Shown here piece after piece: positions 36,100 to 47,749 of a stretch of DNA of 64,000 bases. The stretch's first letter is position 1. Each line of letters starts with the position of its first letter. The stretch comes from Epiperipatus broadwayi (lineage: Eukaryota > Onychophora > Udeonychophora > Euonychophora > Peripatidae). The translations under genes were made by a program, and so were the position numbers. Location: assembly GCA_028023455.1 (NCBI GenBank), contig JAQFVV010012573.1:992001-1056000 (forward strand), written 5' to 3'. The notes beneath the pieces were generated by a model. It was not told where the DNA came from and did no database searches. It worked only from the letters and a program-made list of their open reading frames with translations.

Positions 36100-38250
36100 C
36101 TGAGGTTGATAGCTTTGGCATGGTATTGAGAATCTTAAACATATGTTTCAGACTCCTGATTATTGGCCATTGATCTCATCATTTCTACTATTTGTTAAGT
36201 TTTTCATTATTCTCTTTTAATTTTTGGTATCGGCTGTTGTTTTTTTGTAGTTAATGGCATTAATGGGGATTTCTTCCTTTCTCTTTTTGCCAAATTTACT
36301 ATTCATGTTTTGGTTATTGATGTCAATCGTATTAAATAATTCTACCAGTTGCTCAATGCTACTAACATTGGTGCATATTAATGATTACTCAATCTTTAGG
36401 GGAAAGTTATGCCAAACTAGGCAAAGGATTTGCCTCTCACTTAATGGGTAATTATCCAGGGATTTTAACCTGTGACTTGTCTCCTAAAGAATTTCACCAA
36501 CATCTCTCCTAGGGTGTTGCAGTACTTCTTTTGAATTATTTGATATAGTAATGATTCCTGTCTATTTTTGTTCCTGAAACTCTTTATTACTAGGGATTTG
36601 TAATCCTTATAAGTTAATGGGATCTGAAACAGTGACTTCCATCAAGCCAATTCATTGTCCTGCAAATGGTTGTAAGTGATTATGATCTTCTTCCCTTCTA
36701 ATAGGTTTTAGTTTAATGAGAGGCACAAATCCATGTTCCTAAGATGTTCAGTAGGGGTTTCAGTGGATAAGCCTATGAAAACCTTCAATTTAATAAAATT
36801 GGTTGTCTAAGTTCACTGTATCTTCCTTATATAAGACTGACTTTTGAGTCATATTTTCTATAGGTTTGGTTTTCCAACTTCCTGGGTCTTCTTTCTTTTT
36901 TCTAGAATCTTTATTCATACTTACTTGTTGTAAGGGTGTCATTCTTCTCTCTTCTTCAATTTATCTTGTGGGATGTACTCATTATGACCCTTTCTTGGCT
37001 GAAGATCTTTTTAATGAGAGTATCTAGTTTTTCCATGAATGACCTCCTTTCTTCTTGTAACCCTTGCTCCTGTGAGTTCCTCTGGGTTATTTCTCCTGCT
37101 ATCCCTCTGGTTCTTTTGATTAACCCATCCTCTAGGATCCCAATATGCTTCTCAATTGACCCTTTTAGTTGGTCCTGTAAGTTATTTTGATTCTCAGTAA
37201 TCTTCTTGAGGCCCTCATTATTTCGCAAGATTTCATTCTTGATCATAACTTGTACTTGCATTAGTCTCTGATTAATCAGCTCCATTAACTTCATCTTCCC
37301 TTCTATATTGGTCAGTCTATTATTTTTGTATAATTTCCATGTCTATTATTTTTGAATATACTTTCTCTAGTACCCCTTCTCTTATGATTCCTATTGTTCT
37401 TGCCTTTTCTTCATATTGAGGCTTAGGCTTTCACATGTTCACATAATTTCTACAATTTCATTGTTAAATTGACATTCTAGCCATCTTTCCAATTCTACCA
37501 TTATATTTTGACATTTGAAGTCCATTCTTTCAATTTCTCCATCCATTGCCTTAACTTTATCCCTCAATTCCAAGGTTTTGCTACTAAGACTTATGAATTC
37601 TGTTTTCATTTCATTATTCTGTTTATCCATTTAATTTTCTAAATTGCTTGTCAGTTTGGTCATATCTGACTTCACTGATCCTATCTCAGATTTCAATCCA
37701 GCAAGATCTACCTTCATTTGGTCCAATTTACTGTTTTGTTTGTCAAATATTTGTTGCATCACCACCATAATCTGGTGCATGGGATTTTCATCTTATCTTG
37801 GCATTTCTATTGCCATCATTATTTTCTTTTGAGGCTGGTTCATGTCAGCTCCAATTACCTAGGATTATCCTGTTCCATTATATCCTCTGAAATGGATGCT
37901 TCTATTTTTTGTTACAGGGTTTTGACAATCCTTATCTTCTAACTCCTCTCTAATCTCTTCATCACTTTCTGTATCAACTGGTGCATGGGATTTTCATCTT
38001 ATCTTGGAATTTCTATTGCCATCATTATTTTCTTTTGAGGCTGGTTCATGTCAGCTCCAATTCCCTAGGATTATCCTGTTCCATTATATCCTCTGAAATG
38101 GATGCTTCTATTTTTTTGTTACAGGGTTTTGACAATCCTTATCTTCTAACTCCTCTCTAATCTCTTCATCACTTTCTGTATCAATTAATCTGTATTTCCT
38201 TCTTGTTATCATTTATGAGTATCTTGAACTTTTTCTATTACTGTTTTATG
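36100..38250 (-). pseudogene. Gag region of the LTR element (decayed, coiled-coil)
   Basis: Should encode the structural protein. Minus-strand open pieces at 37439-37630 (KTLELRDKVKAMDGEIERMD) and 36956-37294 (NNEGLKKITENQNNLQDQLK) are rich in Leu, Gln, Glu and Lys with heptad spacing, consistent with a coiled coil. A further piece at 36390-36470 reads NYPLSERQILCLVW. No CCHC knuckle could be found. Position between the 5' LTR and the protease supports gag. A 206-bp tandem duplication lies in its upstream part. Confidence 0.6.
37772..38185. repeat. 206-bp tandem duplication
   Basis: Copy 1 at 37772-37977 and copy 2 at 37978-38185 differ at only a few positions (GGCATTTC/GGAATTTC, ATTACC/ATTCCC, one extra T). 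They are far more alike than the two LTRs, so the duplication happened long after the element inserted (or is an assembly artefact). Confidence 0.9.
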
Positions 38251-39252
38251 CCATTTTCTCATTTTATAATGAACTACTTTTTTTTAATAATAATATTTGT
38301 TCAACATTGCAGAGGTTTACTTGCCTTTACACACCTATTATAAGCCAATGTTTTTTTTCCTACTCTGTTATCATGCACTTTGTTTAGGTCTTCAAATAAT
38401 TGTCTCACTACCAGTTATTTGTTATTAATATTATTTTTACTTTCTCATTTACCTGATTTCCACATGCCACACATTAAGTTAATTTACCTACCATGCTATT
38501 TTAACTACTTTAATTTTTTTGAATTTGGTCTTCATTAAATAATCATAATTTTAATTCTTTTGAGTGATGTAAAAGTGCTACATCTAGGTTCAACTTTTGA
38601 TAAAATAATACCCTGATCAAGGTTATTATATAGTGGTGCCATTGATAGTGGTATGATACTTATGGTTTTGAAAGTGATCATTATATAGATTTTACAATGT
38701 ATGATATGTCAAGCATCAGAGTTCATATCCAACATATTGGATGCCATTTGTAATACAATTAACAAATTGGAATCTTAATAAATGTGCTTCTTTCCCAACA
38801 ATTGGCTATGTCATTTGTAATGGAATGATCTGACCTCATACTATTTAGATGTATTTCAAGCCCAACAATTGGCTGCATCACTTGTAATGGAATGAAATGA
38901 TGTGACTGGACAGGGTCTAGTCTCAATAATTGGTTGCTAATTGGAATGGAACAGAACAAAATGGCTATTTGCACTACTTATTTTGTTTGTACTTTGAGGC
39001 AATGGTATGAGTTTGAGTTCCTAAAATTTACCAGTTATAAATATTTCACATTAGACAGTATACTTAGTTCAACTCTGATACCTATCATTATCATATGGTA
39101 GTACTTTATGTTCTTGACATTGTGAGTTCTCATATTTTTGTTATTCCTCAGTATTCAAACTCCATGTTATATGCATGATTCTAATAAGCCAGGGTAATGA
39201 TACCATAAGTTTGATATGAAAAAAAAACATTTACATCTGAGTTATGTGTGCA

Positions 39253-39448
39253 ATATGGCATGGATGATGGAAAGTTAGATTATGATATGGTATGGTTAAT
39301 GGAAAGTTAGACAAATGATATGGCATGGGTAATGGAAAGTTGGATAATGATATGGCATGGCTAATGAAAAGTTAGATAAATGACATGGCATGGTCAATGG
39401 TAAATCAGATAAATGATATGGTATGGGCAATGGAAAGTTGGATAAATG
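39253..39448. repeat. LTR minisatellite, about 33-bp unit
   Basis: Tandem units of the type ATGATATGGCATGG plus TAATGGAAAGTTRGATAA. One unit longer than in the other LTR. Confidence 0.8.
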
Positions 39449-40671
39449 AGGAACATGCACAAATTGTAATTAAATAAAATAAATCATTAACAACTTTATT
39501 CCATTATGGATGATTTACAATCTTTTGAAACAAATAAATTTGATGTTTGGGTATGTCAAATCATCCTTTTATTTGATTCATATAACAATACCCCCCCCCA
39601 ACATTTGACCCCATGTGGATCATCATTGACTACCCACTCTAATCATTCACTTAGTCTAACAACATAATTTATGATTAATTTGACATGATTATCCTGTTGA
39701 CCATCCTTCTATTCCCTGGCTGTAATTTGTCTCCCTTAATCTATGGCAATTTGTCATGATTTACTGACTATCACCTTTGGGTATGAAGTACCTCATTGAC
39801 ATTATTGGTGTTTATGATAGCAATACCTATTTATATGAGAGGATTAGTCAGTCATAAAAAATAAGTTAATTTAACAATAATAATAAACATATAAAATTGT
39901 GTTGTAGTAACTAGTGTGAGCATTTAATATTTTATTGATAAAATTTCACCTCAACATCAGCCAGTCATCCAGACCTCTAGTTGATAGGTATAGGGATCAG
40001 CATCTAGATTTTATTACAATCAAAAATTATAGTGATTGACCTTTCGACCTTGCCTTACATAATTATGATTGATGGTTATAGGGCTGGATCATCAATTTTT
40101 TAAAATAAAAAATAACAAAGATTTATACAGCAAAGAAAAATGGGTTCTATATGATACACATATAATTTGAATAATTCAAATTGTTAGTCCATATAGTTAG
40201 CTATTCTTCATAACAATGGGTACACAGATGATAAGATGGCTGGTTCCTTATAGATTAGGAAAATTCCTTGATCTTGGGAGTTGATAATCCAGTTGATGTT
40301 GTCTGGTCATCCTCTAGATAATCAGATGATGTCCTGCCAGTAGACAGGTAATGTTCCTTTGTTTACTGCTGCTTTCTCCATGATCCTAGTGAATACTGCC
40401 TTCTGGTGATGGTGAAGACTTTACTGATATTATTAGCTTATAAAGTCAAATTAATGATAGCACATAACTGACAATCTCCCATCTGCAATGTTTTATAAGT
40501 TTTCTACCCCTACATCCTTTTGTACTGCTTAATATTCATTAGAATTAATATTATCTGCTATAGATTAGAAGGGGTGTAGGTTTTTTTGGTTTCTTCAGCA
40601 AGCTAAGAATTCTTCTTATGAGCTTTGTGTCAATGAGTAATAAAATTTTTCATGAATTAATTCTCCTGGAA

Positions 40672-40790
40672 GTATTATTATTATTTTTTAAATGTCATAG
40701 CATCGGCCGGGATGTGAACCCACAACCCAGGCAACTGCCTGCAAGTGCAAGGCAGTCACACTGACCTCTCGACCACCAATGCAAGATCTC
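40672..40790 (-). mobile_element. Short tRNA-derived SINE with (AAT)n tail
   Basis: Absent from the other LTR, where the sequence reads straight through CTGGAATTATTAATG, so this is a clean insertion. CTCCTGGAA on the left and CTCCTGAAA on the right look like a 9-bp target duplication. On the minus strand 40700-40782 folds as a class II tRNA-like cloverleaf: acceptor strands GCATTGG and CCGATGC pair, a B box TGGGTTCACATCCC is present, and an A box starts at TGGTCGAGAGG. After the head come only about 15 bp and the tail TTTAAAAAATAATAATAAT. A leucine or serine tRNA origin is likely from the long variable arm. Confidence 0.85.
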
Positions 40791-41317
40791 CTGAAATTAT
40801 TAATGTAAGTTTTTTCTACAGAAACATATTACTCTTTTGACCTTTATAAACTTTTATAATCATTTTCAATAGCTTTTGGAGATAATTTGTACTTTTATTA
40901 GATCATCAAATTATAAATTGAACATTCACGTTGATGGCTTAAAAAACAATTATTATCTATTTCTTTCTTCATTAAACAATTCATTTCTTTTCTTGCATTT
41001 CGGTCTGTGCCACCAGCATGTTATATATATATATATATATATATCATTGCTGTATTCCCATTGTTTAAGTGTTTTAATTTTTAGTCTTTATAATATTTTT
41101 TTTTTTTTTTTAAATAACATTATTCTTTTATATTAAATTTGGGAATTTGGTCATTTGAGTATCAAGTATTCTTTTGTTATAGTCAGTAGATTTAATATAT
41201 TATATATAATCCTCTAAACTTTTCCTCCTGTTCTTCTTCCTTAGTTTTGCTTTCTTTATACAGTATACAACATCAAACCTCCACTCTTTTACACTTTTAG
41301 CAAAATATATTTATTAA

Positions 41318-41367
41318 TTTGATAACCGTTTCGACTGTTCCCAGCAGTCTTCATCAGATCTACAAAT
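41318..41367 (-). ncRNA. Hammerhead-like motif, left arm
   Basis: Minus strand: TTTGTAGAT, CTGATGA (plus-strand TCATCAG 41351-41357), A plus GACTG-CTGGGAA-CAGTC, GAAAC, G, GTT, ATCAAA. The GAT/ATC and TTT/AAA pairs make a weak stem I, and stem II is a perfect 5-bp helix. Stem III would have one or two pairs and a one-base loop, and there is an extra A after CTGATGA, so a single unit is unlikely to cleave well. Confidence 0.5.
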
Positions 41368-41666
41368 TTAAACATTACATAAATACAATCATATTTTATA
41401 AATTTATTAATATAATAAAATATAATTAATATAATAAAATATAATAAAATTTATTTATTAATATAATACAATATAATAGAAAGGGTATAAAAATAAATGT
41501 ACTAGTAATAATAATAAATAATAAAAAGTAAAAATAATGGTAAAATAAAATAATATTAAGGTTTAAAGGAATAAATTATTGAATATAATATAATGCAAAA
41601 ATAGTTAAATTGTAAAATTATATGTATAAATTTATAAAATATGGTTGTATTTATGTAATGCTTAAA

Positions 41667-41715
41667 TTTGTAGATCTGATGAAGATTGCTGGGAACAGTT
41701 GAAACTGTTATCAAA
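41667..41715 (+). ncRNA. Hammerhead-like motif, right arm
   Basis: Plus strand: TTTGTAGAT, CTGATGA (41676-41682), A plus GATTG-CTGGGAA-CAGTT with wobble pairs, GAAAC (41701-41705), T, GTT, ATCAAA. It is the same design as the left arm; the changes in stem II keep pairing through G-U. Confidence 0.5.
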
Positions 41716-41937
41716 GTAATAAATATATTTTGCTAAAAGTGTAATAGAGTGGAGGTTTGATGTTAGATTTTAATATAACAACAACAACAAAAAATAAAAA
41801 CAAAAAATGATGTTAACATTATAATTTGTTTTTACATAAGAAAGAGTGTTAATAGATTAATTATACCTTTAATTAAGTATGTTTTTCTTCAAAGCAAGCC
41901 CTCTTTGTTTTTAATAGATTAGGACTGTACTCTTACA

Positions 41938-42199
41938 ATATATATTGTAACCTTATATTTTGGTACAAAATATATAGCTTGGTGGAACTGATTGAAAATT
42001 TCTCCATCTTCTTCTAAGTTACTTAATTACCATAGTTAGCACTTTATGTATACTTGAAACTTGTATTCAAGTTGCCTCAATGATGAGATTATGTAATTTC
42101 CTTTTTTTATTGGTTTTTCTTTTTTTCAATCACTGAGTTTGACAAGCTGTGTTTAACCTGAAAAACCAACAGCAGATTATATCAAATTTAATAAGATAG
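41938..42199. other. No gene seen
   Basis: AT-rich spacer between the LTR element and the (AAT)n array. Confidence 0.4.
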
Positions 42200-42500
<301 letters not shown>

Positions 42501-42676
42501 TAAAGCTCTCAATTAAGTTTAAAAGTTTTTAACCTACAAAGCGATTTTTTTTATTTTAAAAACATTTAAATAAAAAAGAATAGCATTTCCAAACAGCTGA
42601 GTTTTTTTCATGCCAAAAAAAGTAAGTAAAATTATATTTTTAATAGAAATATAACTTTTACAGAAAATAGAACGCC

Positions 42677-44103
42677 ATGGCGTCTTTAGAAAAAAATATT
42701 GAATCAGACAGTGAAAAAAAAAGCAAATCCAACAATATTAAATTAACCTATGCCAACGCTGCGAAATTAAACAATAAACAGCACGTTATAGAAAAAAACA
42801 GACTAGCCGCTTTAGAAAAGTAAACTCAACAGATATTGATGATTTAAATCTAGTAAATAGCGATATTACAGAACCCCCCCCCCCTACCAACCTATGGAAC
42901 GAAGAAGAATTACAGTTAATTAATACTAACTTTAACAACACTATTCCTAAAAAACTTTTTAATACATTCAAAAAATTCTTTTCAATAAAATCAATAGTTC
43001 TAGCGGTTACAGACAAAAACCTAACGCTCTATAAATTTCCGAGAGAATTATTATATGATGAGTTAACAAAAAAAAATTTGTGGGATAGTATCGCAAATAT
43101 TGGAGAACATCCCAACAATAGATACATAGCTATAGAATTTTATGATGAACACCAAAAAACAAGATTTCAAACTCTGGTTAAAACACTTCAAAACTACGCC
43201 CTAATAATAGTAGATCCAAGTTTACAAAATTATATCACAGGTATTATCAAAAACACGTATTTCGGGTACAGCATACAAGACTTTAATAATCTAATTCAAC
43301 CTTATGGCAAAGCAATATATATAAAGCAAATTTTTCTAAATGATACACCTATACCGATTGGTAGCAATAGCTTTAATTTTAAAGTAAAATTAAACGATAA
43401 TATTGACCCAGAAAACATACCCACTCAAATAATAGATCAAGATGCAGTATTAACTCTTTATATAAGGGGACTAAGACCACAATGTTTTGCATGCAAGGAT
43501 TGAGGACACTTAGCAATCAACTGTAATGCAAAACAGGCCAACAAAAATAATAATAATAAAATTCAACTTGAAGAAACAAAAACATCAAACCAACTAGATA
43601 AAACTACAAATAAATTTGAAATAACTAATAAAAATGATACTAATGAAAATTATAATAGCACCGATATGCTTTTAGAGCATATCAATTAAAAAAAAAATAA
43701 AAGCAAAAATCAAATACCAGATAAACAAGTGACAACAAATAATACGTGTATAAATAATGAAAAAATAGCCCTAACAAAACTTGCAATCAGAAATAATACA
43801 TCTCAAGAAATAATGGAAGATCTCAGCACAAATTCATCACTAAGTACACCAACTAATCAAGAGCAGAAAAGAAGACCACCTGGAAGACCACCAAAAAAAA
43901 ACAAAAGGGTCAAAAAAGTCAAAACAGAACAATATGACAATTCTAGTTACTCACAGCTAGATGACACAAGCAGCACATCAGATGAGGATTTAGAACTAAA
44001 TTATCAAGATGCCCAAGATCAACCACAAATAGCTACCCAAATAACTAACACACAACCACGAACAATACTTAAACATAATGAAATTAAAAATTGCAGCAAT
44101 TAA
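42677..44103 (+). pseudogene. Tx1-like LINE ORF1 (RNA-binding, CCHC knuckle, AT-hook)
   Basis: Would coat element RNA. It starts at ATG 42677 in a strong context (GCCATGG). After 48 codons a frameshift (stop at 42821-42823) moves it to the frame that stays open in long pieces to 44103, about 475 codons in all. The central part (ELLYDELTKKNLWDSI, YGKAIYIKQIF, TLYIRGLRPQ) resembles the RRM-like gag domains of Tx1 ORF1. It leads into a knuckle CFACKD-stop-GHLAINC whose missing residue sits at the TGA at 43501-43503 (a TGG in the intact gene is the simplest explanation). A second stop TAA lies at 43687-43689. Near the end KRRPPGRPPKKNKR (about 43867-43908) is a textbook AT-hook. An acidic tail follows, and ORF1 overlaps ORF2 by 26 bp. 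Confidence 0.8.
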
Positions 44104-47100
44104 TGTAAGAGGCCTGAACTCAACTACAAAAATTCATAAACTTAAACAATGGATCAGAAATACACAACCACACATACTTGGATTACTGGAAACAAAAATC
44201 TACACTGGATCAAAAACAGAACCAGCTAAATATCTAAGTAAAGAAGGATTTTGTGCCTGCTCAAGAGATTCATCATCTCCCTCAGCAGGTACTGCTATCC
44301 TAATTACCCCAAAATGTTTTTTCACTACATTTAAAATAATATATATTGATTCTAATATGCTTATTACAACTTTTCAACATAAAATTATAATTATTAATAT
44401 AATATTTATCTACATGCCAATACAACACAACAGAATCAATACCATACTAGCAAACATCAATTCCATGCTAGCAAACACAGCAAATCCAACAATACTAATA
44501 GGTGATTTTAACACAACATACAAAGAATTCACAGAACGATGGATTCATAAAATATCCATACCACTCATGAATGCACAAGGATTCCTACCAGAAAATGCAA
44601 TTTCCTTTCACAATGGCCGATTCTCTTCACTAATTGATTTATGTTTCTACTCACCAATGCTTCACCATCTAGTAACAATAAAACTTACACCATCAGCTTT
44701 CTCAGATCACTCAGCACAGACAATAACAATTAACTTCAATGATATCCAACCATCAACCCTTCCATTCACAAGAACAATTAGAGTTCTATTACCAGTAAAC
44801 ACACCTGAATTTATTTTTTCTGAAACCTACATCATGATAAACAAGTTTAAAAATATAAAACTCAATCCTATACAACAATATATAGCATTTATAAACATTA
44901 TTTCATTTAATATCAATCATATAGTAATGAAGCAACCACCACCATCAAAAGTACTGGCACTAGCAGATGAAATTCACAAACGATTAACCATGATTAACCC
45001 TTCAAAGCAAACACAAAAATACATATTCAAACTTACACATGCATACAATAATGCATGTGACACCCTTAAAAGCTACCTCAAAATTAAAAAAAGCAAACTA
45101 TGTCTTACAAAACCACACACTTGGACAAGGGAATACATTAGATGGGCACTTGGAAGGCCACAAACTATCAAGGTGCCAATGGCAATACACACAAATCAAG
45201 GAACATTTGCAGGTCACAATATGATTTTGCCCATATACCAATATTTCAAGCAAAAACTTCAAACAAGACAACTTCAAACATTTAAACCAGATTTATTTGG
45301 CCCAACAGAAACAAAAACACCTTTTACCACAAATGTCTTTATAGAAAAAATAGACAGTATCCCAAATGCATGCCACCCAGGTAGCCCTGGAATTCCAGCT
45401 TTTGTCTTAAAACACATGAGTCAATTCACTGCAAAATATTTATGCAATTTAGCAAACCATCTAACACAAAAAATACAGTACATGGAAGGAGTGTACCCAA
45501 TTGCAATTGTTCCTTTCAACAAAACAAAACACATTACTCCCTCACTAACTAATATACGACCTATATCCATGGGGCCATTACCGATTAAAATCATAGAAAA
45601 AATCATAAAGCAAGAAATTGAGCCACACATAACAATGCTTATTTCAAAATACCAATTTGCAAAAAAAAATTCATCAACAATACAAGCAGCTCTATTCTTT
45701 AAAACAATCCTAGCATCAATAAGAAAACAAAAAAAATATGGCCCCATAGCTGTACAATTAGATATTGAGGCAGCATTTGATTCAATAGATATACCTATAC
45801 TTCTAGAAATGCTCAATAACACTGATATACCCAAAACTCATCTATATCTAATAGCAAACTTACTTCTAAATCGTGAAATCCATATAACCATCAATGGAAG
45901 AAACTCCCCATCATTTACTCCTACACAATCAATATCTCAAGGATCACCTCTCAGCTCATTACTATTCATACTATACATTAACCCTCTCATTCAAAAAATA
46001 GAACAATCTTTTACTGGAATACAGATACCAGGCACTACAGAACATATACCATGCTTAGCATATATGGATGATGTTACTGTTTTCCTATCATCAAAAAAAC
46101 AACTTGCCCAGCTACAAAATATTCTTGAAGACTATACTAAGCAATATAAATTGAAATTCAATCCCACAAAAACATCAGCATGGTCACTATTTACAGGAAA
46201 GCTGTGCACAAACACATACCAATCAAAACCAACTTCTTTTCTTGGTTTTCCTTTCCATATGGGACTTACAGGAATGAGATGCCACATACAAAATAAACTA
46301 AAGGAGGAGGCCAAACAAATAGTAAACTCATTATCAAAAACATATTTATCCATATATTCCAAAGTACAGCTGATAAACCAGCTCATCATAACAAAAATAG
46401 TTTATTATTTACCAATTATATCTTTCTCAAAAGTTTTTAAATCAAAAATAAAAACCATCTGCAATCAACTACTATGGTCCAAAAAACAGTAGCAATTTCA
46501 ACAAGAAGGCTCAATCAAACACTCATTAAAAATGGACTAGGTTTACACAATATTAACATATTTCACATCCAAAAACAAAGGAATCTCATAATTACCACTT
46601 TACAGCAATTCACAAAACTAAAACACCTTGTGCAAATCATCCCAACTGATTGTCCACCTCCAACTCAATCATAAATATCAACAATTATTTATGAATTTAA
46701 AAACATACCTGAACAATATACACAAAAATATTCATATTGGAATATCTATGATCTCACAAATGAAATAAATAACATTAATGATGTAGCACCAATGTTAGGG
46801 ATAAACAACAAAAGATTACTAAAAGAATTTAAAAAATGTGCTCTGGAACCAAAATTTTTTGACTTTATTTTGAAATTAAATCTTGTTGCCATGCCCACAA
46901 CCTATTTTCTGCATCACAAGAGAATGTACTTCAAAATAGATCCTTTTTGCAGACTGTGCCATCGATCAGAAGAAACCTTACAACACATGCTATACCAATG
47001 TACAGCACTCGAACACATAAGAAAAATAATTTTTGACACCTACAGAAAACCTAACACATCAATTGAAAATATAATTGCTGCATACAAAACAAAATCAATA

Positions 47101-47301
47101 CCAAACATTAGAGCAGCTACTTTTATTCTATATGCTTTTTGGTGTACAAGGTGCACTTTTATAATAGGAAATAACACCAGGTGGCATCCAGCTACCTTTC
47201 GCAACAAATTAACACAAATAAGGAATCGAGATAAAATCATAACAAACCCCCACTTATATGCTGCAACATGGTCACTACTAAAAGAACAATCAATGCTATA
47301 A
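44078..47301 (+). pseudogene. Tx1-like LINE ORF2: endonuclease and reverse transcriptase
   Basis: Starts at ATG 44078 and is open for 804 codons to 46492. Endonuclease: KIAAINVRGLN, ILGLLETKI, IYMPIQ, ILIGDFNT, SLIDLCFYS, SDHSAQ (about residues 3-220). RT: IRPISMGPLPIKIIEKI, LDIEAAFDSID, SISQGSPLSSLLFILYINPL, the catalytic YMDDVTVF, SFLGFPF. Near 46480-46492 one frameshift moves it to the next frame (GLGLHNI, then an in-frame TAA at 46672-46674), and the C-terminal region continues with a zinc motif CRLCHRSEETLQHMLYQC and ATFILYAFWCTRC up to 47301. The intact length would be about 1075 codons. Catalytic residues are unchanged, so loss of function rests on two lesions. Confidence 0.88.
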
Positions 47302-47591
47302 CACAACACTAAGTATCTGACAAAAAATACTAGAGAAAAACTTTTTCAATAGCTTCTCAGATTTTTAATTATATGCATACAAGCTATAAACAGCAAAAAG
47401 ATCAAAAAAGCAACTTATACATCAACTATTATGATTTTTTTAAGGACTCATTCAAGTCACAAAAGTTCAAACAACTCAAGAAGCCATAAATTGAATTATA
47501 TCATTCAAATATTCATTTTTTATGTAACAGAATAAATCAATGTATATACCAAAATTATGTAAACCACTTTTAATGTAACCTTTTATAGAAT

Positions 47592-47597
47592 CAATAA
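47592..47597 (+). promoter_or_regulatory. Polyadenylation signal of the Tx1-like LINE
   Basis: AATAAA about 290 bp after the ORF2 stop and about 19 bp before the terminal repeat, the usual distance for 3' processing. Confidence 0.6.
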
Positions 47598-47613
47598 AAT
47601 GCCTTTTTGAAAG

Positions 47614-47749
<136 letters not shown>

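Larger units (their letters stand above)
41201..41764. mobile_element. Foldback element with hammerhead-like arms (Penelope-like remnant?)
   Basis: Inserted in the right LTR only, between AGATTTAATAT (41188-41198) and AGATTTTAATAT (41765-41776). After about 68 bp of unique sequence come two inverted arms of about 140 bp (41269-41410 and 41632-41764) around an AT-rich centre. Each arm has CTGATGAAG, a short hairpin (GACTG/CAGTC or its wobble form) and GAAAC, i.e. the hammerhead core, followed by AATAAATATATTTTGC. Inverted pseudo-LTRs with hammerhead motifs plus a short extension are typical of Penelope-like retroelements. No coding region remains, so the assignment is inference. Confidence 0.6.
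30031..41937 (-). mobile_element. Ty3/gypsy-type LTR retrotransposon, decayed
   Basis: Two long direct repeats (30031-32571 and 38707-41937) bracket about 6.1 kb whose minus strand carries remnants of gag, protease, RT, RNase H and integrase in the gypsy order. Each LTR reads TGTAAG...TGACA on the minus strand, a TG...CA pair of ends. The polypurine tract is visible next to the left (3') LTR. A tRNA primer site next to the right (5') LTR and a clear target duplication were not found. All coding parts have stops. The LTRs differ at many positions, and the right LTR holds two later insertions, so the element is old. Confidence 0.9.
38707..41937 (-). repeat. 5' LTR (right copy) with two insertions
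   Basis: Same sequence as 30031-32571, enlarged to 3.2 kb by a tRNA-SINE at about 40672-40790 and a foldback at 41201-41764. As the upstream LTR for a minus-strand element it would have supplied the promoter. The array at 39253-39448 matches the left LTR minisatellite. A C9 run lies at 39592-39600. Confidence 0.85.

Noticed and set aside
38640-38706. tRNA primer-binding site of the gypsy element
   Set aside because: No TGG-initial complement to a tRNA 3' end directly next to the 5' LTR could be made out.
30593-39448. CRISPR-like array in the LTR minisatellites
   Set aside because: Tandem units without unique spacers, in a eukaryotic LTR; no cas genes.
40700-40782. Functional class II tRNA gene
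   Set aside because: The cloverleaf is good, but the sequence is an insertion with target duplication and an AAT tail inside one LTR, and the anticodon arm is irregular. It is called a SINE head instead.
42874-42884. C11 run as the cause of the ORF1 frameshift
   Set aside because: The frame is the same on both sides of the run. The shift lies earlier, near 42820.
43501-43503. Recoding of TGA as Trp or selenocysteine
   Set aside because: Other lesions (a frameshift and a TAA) exist in the same ORF, so ordinary decay is enough.
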